From assembly GCF_000002595.2 (NCBI RefSeq), contig NC_057020.1, positions 763,512-827,511 of the forward strand: a stretch of 64,000 nucleotides of DNA, in the 5' to 3' direction. The notes beneath the pieces are model-generated. The model worked only from the letters and a program-made list of their open reading frames with translations. It was not told the DNA's origin and ran no database searches. Position numbers and translations under genes: made by a program. This stretch comes from Chlamydomonas reinhardtii. Lineage: Eukaryota; Chlorophyta; Chlorophyceae; Chlamydomonadales; Chlamydomonadaceae. Positions 59,307 to 64,000 of this stretch are shown here, one piece after another (the stretch's first letter is position 1; each line of letters opens with the position of its first letter).

Positions 59307-59309
59307 TTG
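59307..59309 (+). repeat. Right target-site duplication TTG of the CACTA element
   Basis: Matches TTG at 34019-34021. A 3-bp match has a 1 in 64 chance of being accidental, but it coincides with the predicted ends. Confidence 0.7.
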
Positions 59310-59950
<641 letters not shown>

Positions 59951-60481
59951 TATCGTGTGACTGAGTGATTTGGGTGTGGTTTTGGCGTGTGGGAACAGGG
60001 GAACGTGCCCGAGGTTGGTTGGCCCGACACGGTGTATTGCATGGGAGGCCAGAGTACGAGTGATCCGAGAGAGGATATAGATCGCGTCTGAGAGCGGCTA
60101 GAGCCGTCTCTCATTCCGATCCTAGGCGAGATAGTCTTTGACCGTTCTATATGAGGGACCCGTCCTAGTGGACGTTAAACTCTTTGGCAACATGTAAGCC
60201 GGAACGTGATCGTCTTGCGCCACCCTCTCGCTCGCTACGCATGCGCTCCAGGCCGCCTACGCCGTGGCCAACACGGCCACTTGCAGAGGCCGAGATAACA
60301 GATCTGCAAACATCGGAATGAGAGACAGCTCTAGCTGCTCTCAGACGCGACCTATATCCTCTCTCGGATCACCCGTACTCCGGCCTCCCATGCAATACAC
60401 CGTGTCGGGCCAACCAACCTCGGGCACGTTCCCCTCTTCCCACACGCCAAAACCACACCCAAACCACTCAGTCACACGATA
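59951..60481. repeat. Palindromic element with 170-bp inverted arms (foldback/MITE-like)
   Basis: Arm 1 (59951-60120) and arm 2 (60312-60481) are inverted copies differing at about nine positions, separated by a 191-bp spacer. The outer ends read TATCGTGTGACTGAGTG. A transcript would fold into a long hairpin. Sequence just outside arm 2 (GCACGGTCACACGCCAGGTC) recurs inverted at 33629-33649. Confidence 0.88.
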
Positions 60482-61194
60482 TGCACGGTCACACGCCAGG
60501 TCACGACACCTATGCGGGCTCTCTTGGCGGTTGGGAGTGTCGAATGGGGTAGTGTCTGGCGTGAGTCAGCACGAACCCACTTTCACGTGTTGGCAGTTGG
60601 TCAGGTTTGTGTCTAGGGATAGCGGATGCGTCTGTTGGGGTGTATTTCTCAACTAACTGCAACACTAACTGCAACACTGCAGTTGCCAAGGGGCAACTGT
60701 TTCAGTATGCGCCTAGGATCAGGCTGAGAGACAGTGGGTTCAAGCTGCTCTCACCCTTTATCCTCACGACCGCCCGTACGACACGCACCCATAACACCAT
60801 GCACAGGGCTGTGCCTGACGGCCACTTCCCCCCAGCATGTGACGCAATGTGTGCATCGCGGCGTCACACTGCGAGCATCAAGTGGCTCACGGAACGAGAT
60901 GGGGTATGCTGCAGTGGCCGTCAGGCACACGAAAGTGCAAGCTGCACACGTTGGGTCCTGACAGCTGTTTCGCACCGCCTGCGCCTACTGCGCCATCCTC
61001 AAGAACGCGATGCTGCTGGCCGCTGGGCGCGGCGCCGGCGGGCGGGTTGACAGCCCAGGAGCCGCCGTTAAGCACTTTCTGAGTGCGGCTGAACCTCGGG
61101 CCTTCGTGGCGGCGCGTTGCATGGGGCAGCGGTGCTGCTGGGCCTGCTGCAAGTGTTGCGCCAAGGCCGCCAGGTACAGGCATGGCATGCGCAG
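60482..61194. other. Intergenic between two repeats, no gene seen
   Basis: Includes a small repeat of AACTGCAACACT (60655-60680). Cys/Ala-rich open frames run to about 61210 but no domain is recognised. Confidence 0.35.
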
Positions 61195-63079
61195 CATGTG
61201 CTACGAGTAGGAGTGCCGGCACAAGTAGTGCGCAACTATGTGAGTGTGAAATGCTGTCGTTCTGAGAGCCCACGGGACGAGGCACGTTTGTTGACTCGGA
61301 TGCGACATTGCTCCGACGGCGGATGTTGTTGTGAGGGCGCTCGGATTCGACCTGGCTGCCGCGCAAGCGAGCAGAGTACCGGTGAAGTCACTCAGGCCTA
61401 GGCGCCCTCACACCCATACACCCACTGCATGGTGCACTGTGCCACTTCTCACGCCTTGCCGGCGCTGGATTGGGGACTTGCCGGTGGTCACTTGTGTGCT
61501 GGCGCAGCCCATGTTCGTGCAGGCCGCTTGCGTGCCGGACTCAGACTGAGCCGCGCTCAGCCATAAAACCTAACCTGGGAGTAGCCTAGTGACTGACCCA
61601 GCTTGCCACAGGCACGCGGCATCTGTGCCTTCCTCTCGCGGCTGTTAGAAGTGATGAAGTGCTGCGGTGTTAGTACGTGGGCTAGTGGTGAATGCCAGTA
61701 AGTGCTGGTGGTTTGTGGACGGCTGGGCTTGGGCTGGGTTGTGCTCCATGTTAGGTATACGACCGTTGGGCTGTGGTGCGGTGCTGCCGGCCTGCCGAAC
61801 ATGCAACGTCTGGAATCCATTAACTCCGTAATACCCACCTCGGCTGGCTTTCAGCATGGCGTGGGTTGCCACGGCCTTTGCAACTGGATAGTGGGCAAAC
61901 TGGGTACTGGCCCGCCAAGCATGCGCGTTGCCAACCTCCAGAGCCCTCCAGAGCCCTCAGACCCCTCCAGAGCCCTTTAGAGCCCTCCAGAGCCGTTCAG
62001 AGGCCTGTGCAGATCCCTCCAGAGGCTTAGCGGCTCTGAAATAGCCTTTGTCAGGAATGCCAGACCACCTGACCTCAATGCAGCAGGAAGCCGCTGTCTA
62101 GCTCTGGCTGCCTGCGAAGCAGCTGCAGGAGGACCTGAGCACCGATGCCTACCGTAAATTCAGGAAGGGCGTAAAATAAATTCTCAACACTGGGCACGCA
62201 CACACGCAAGCATCGCGACAGGTCAGAATATTGCAGTGCTCGGCTGCTTTTTGTGAGGGGCTGACGCAACCAGGGTTGCACAATACGTAATACGTATTGT
62301 CTCGCTGTAATACGTATTGTATTGTCATGTGCCGAGGCTAACACGTGCGAAATACGTTGTGCACGACGCGTTTTGGGGAGCCGGGGTGGTTGCATGGCTG
62401 GCATGCTTAGCATGTCGAGCTGGTATGTCAACCCAAACACGCGACCGCACGATCGCTTCCAGAGCAAATATCAACTAAGCTCGATATATCATGTCTAACT
62501 GCAGTCGCGGAACCGGCACGCGGGAAGGAGCCCCATTCCGAGAGGGATTCCCCAACATCCCGACGTCCCAACATCCCAGCCGACATCCTAACATCCCGAC
62601 GTAGGCGGGCGGCGTATTTTGCAGCGTATTGGAGCGTATCGTATTGCAAAACGTAATATGACGTATTAATACGCGTATTTGAGAATGAGGTCACGTATTG
62701 TGCAACCCTGGACGCAACGGGCGTGCAGCTGGATCTGGATTGGCTCGACTATTACACGAACCAGCTGGTTGCCGCCTCGCAGTCGCTGACCCTTCCTGCC
62801 AGGATTTGCATCACTACGTCAGCCGACGGGGCCTTCAACTTTGGGCTTGGCAACTTCTACCTGCGCCAGGTAATCCTCACGTCTCCGACTGTCGCAACCT
62901 GGGTGCTCGGGCGCAACCTGACCGACACGCCCAACACCACGAACGCAGCATTCAAGGCGGGCATGGACGCGCTGCCGCAGAGCTCCTACTACCCCGACAG
63001 TGTTAGCTATCCCAAGCGCTTGCAGTCGGTTGCCTTACAGAACGGATACACGACCAACCAGTACATGCTTGAGTGCCGG
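61195..63079 (-). repeat. 1.88-kb inverted duplication, copy 2
   Basis: Reverse complement of 26545-28421, including the MITE and the short GAGCCCTCCA-type tandem repeat (61935-61990). The inner edge is at about 61195 (GCATGTGCTACGAG). The outer edge is at about 63079, where the reading frame YMLECR changes to ASRA and stops. Confidence 0.9.
62271..62710. mobile_element. hAT-type MITE, 440 bp, copy 2, with intact 8-bp target duplication
   Basis: The ends are CAGGGTTGCACAATACGT and its inverse. Both flanks carry GACGCAAC (62263-62270 and 62711-62718), a perfect 8-bp target-site duplication as made by hAT transposases. Removing the element and one duplicate would give a continuous GACGCAACGGGCGTGCAG. 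Confidence 0.92.
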
Positions 63080-63094
63080 GCTAGCCGGGCCTAA
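62723..63094 (+). pseudogene. Truncated second copy of the unrecognised gene fragment
   Basis: Reads DLDWLDYYTNQLVAASQ, then NLTDTPNTTNAAFKAGMDAL and YMLECR, as at 26410-26895. It then diverges after 63079 into ASRA and a stop, lacking the C-terminal SYPWLGSFPTGPPCNY part. The reading upstream of the MITE meets stops. Confidence 0.5.
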
Positions 63095-64000
63095 TTCATG
63101 ACCGACCAGTACAGCGTGCGATGGGGCCCGAACTTCACTCTCAGCGAAAAGCAATCAATTATAAATTATTTTACCGATCGCTTTATCGACGGTATCCCTT
63201 CTATTCATGTTACCATGAACTGAGGAGGTTTTCGCCGAGTTCCCTCCGAGTTTCCTCCGAGTTTCCCCTGAGTTTCCACCAAGTTTCCGTTGAGTTTCTG
63301 TGCCTCGCTCCTTTCGCCCCACAGCGCGGCGCCGCCCCCGCCGCGCCAGTTTCAGTGCAGCCCCGTTTCACTACACGCATCTTGGTAGCGGAGGGGGCGG
63401 GAAAGGCCACGTGGAGGAGGAGAGCGCAGCGCCGCCCAAGAAGCGGCGCAAGCGCGCAGGCTGAGGAGCCAGCTGGCGGTGTCTAGGTAGCGGTCCGCGG
63501 TGGCTACGGTTGGCTCTGCTGTGGCATCGCGATTGCTAGGCACCTGGTTTGGCTATGTGCCTGTGGAAACCGATCCCGGCTATGTCCGGGCGATGAGGTT
63601 GTTCGGCCTCAGACTGTGGAGGGGCTCAGCCCCTTTTCCCGTGACCGGGGAGCACTTGTCTATTAGGCGTATTAGGACACATGCTGATATGGGTTTTGAA
63701 CAGGACTGCTGGAAGCGAGCGGGGAGTACTGTGGTGTCACGGCACCTACTGTGCTGTAGGGCGTCAAAAGTTCACGTGGACTGGCAGCACACTTGAAACT
63801 GCTTCCGACTTCACGCATGTCGCGCCTTCATGCCGGCTTTGCATTTCGCCGGCAGCCGGGGCTTACCTTTAGTCCGTGGCATGTCGTGCTGCCACTCGGC
63901 TACGTTGGGGCCTACACCTAGGTGTATTGCAGGTGTTCTCTTATGCACTAACAACAACGGAACGGCCCTTGTAACGAATCTGGGGAACTCACCTTTGGGG
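63095..64000. other. Right-edge sequence, no gene seen
   Basis: Contains a 12-bp tandem repeat of GAGTTTCCNCCG type at about 63236-63302. Two open frames of under 125 codons show no recognisable domain. Confidence 0.4.

Overview
The window looks like nuclear DNA of a volvocalean green alga, almost certainly Chlamydomonas reinhardtii or a close relative. It is GC-rich, its genes have many short introns, TGTAA poly(A) signals follow several stop codons, there are long (TG)n, (AC)n and (AGC)n microsatellites, and the recognisable host genes are plant/algal in type. One 100-N gap (46391-46490) shows it comes from a scaffolded assembly.

Left part (1-22270), ordinary gene space. In order: the 3' end of an unrecognised acidic-tailed gene (+); a seven-exon type I DnaJ/HSP40 ending in the farnesylation box CAQQ (-); a seven-exon putative secreted single-pass membrane protein with cysteine modules (-); a four-exon Cys-rich protein of the DUF326/Csp copper-storage type (+); the six-exon ribosomal protein eL27 gene (+); and the eight-exon plastid stearoyl-ACP desaturase FAB2 (-). 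I rebuilt these models exon by exon. Every junction keeps frame and nearly all are GT-AG, with one GC-AG in the Csp-like gene.

Middle part (22271-34018), a transition to repeats. It holds (AC)n tracts, a 5'-truncated L1-type LINE with a 45-bp Ala/Pro minisatellite inside its reverse transcriptase, a 1.88-kb segment carrying a 440-bp hAT-type MITE, a divergent protein-kinase-like gene (catalytic loop HRDLRWDN), and a short element with 33-bp inverted ends.

Right part (34019-59309), a CACTA/EnSpm DNA transposon. It has CACTRTAACRACGGGAAAC termini, a matching TTG on both sides, and GACGCG-rich subterminal repeats. It carries three genes: (i) a TNP2-type transposase of about 1334 aa whose N-terminus has two hydrophobic stretches followed by a ubiquitin-like domain ending in Gly-Gly; (ii) a 743-aa protein of unknown family with one membrane segment, on the opposite strand; (iii) a 462-aa Lys/Ala-rich protein, a candidate TnpA-like accessory. 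Genes ii and iii diverge from a shared 424-bp promoter region. A 91-bp tandem array separates the transposase and gene ii at their convergent 3' ends. The body of the element (about 11.8 kb) appears twice, nearly identical, exactly on either side of the N gap. I think an unmerged contig overlap is more likely than a true duplication, though a tandem pair is possible.

Far right (59310-64000). This holds a 170-bp-arm palindromic element and the inverted second copy of the 1.88-kb segment, so the two copies flank about 33 kb containing the kinase-like gene and the CACTA element. No further gene can be supported there.
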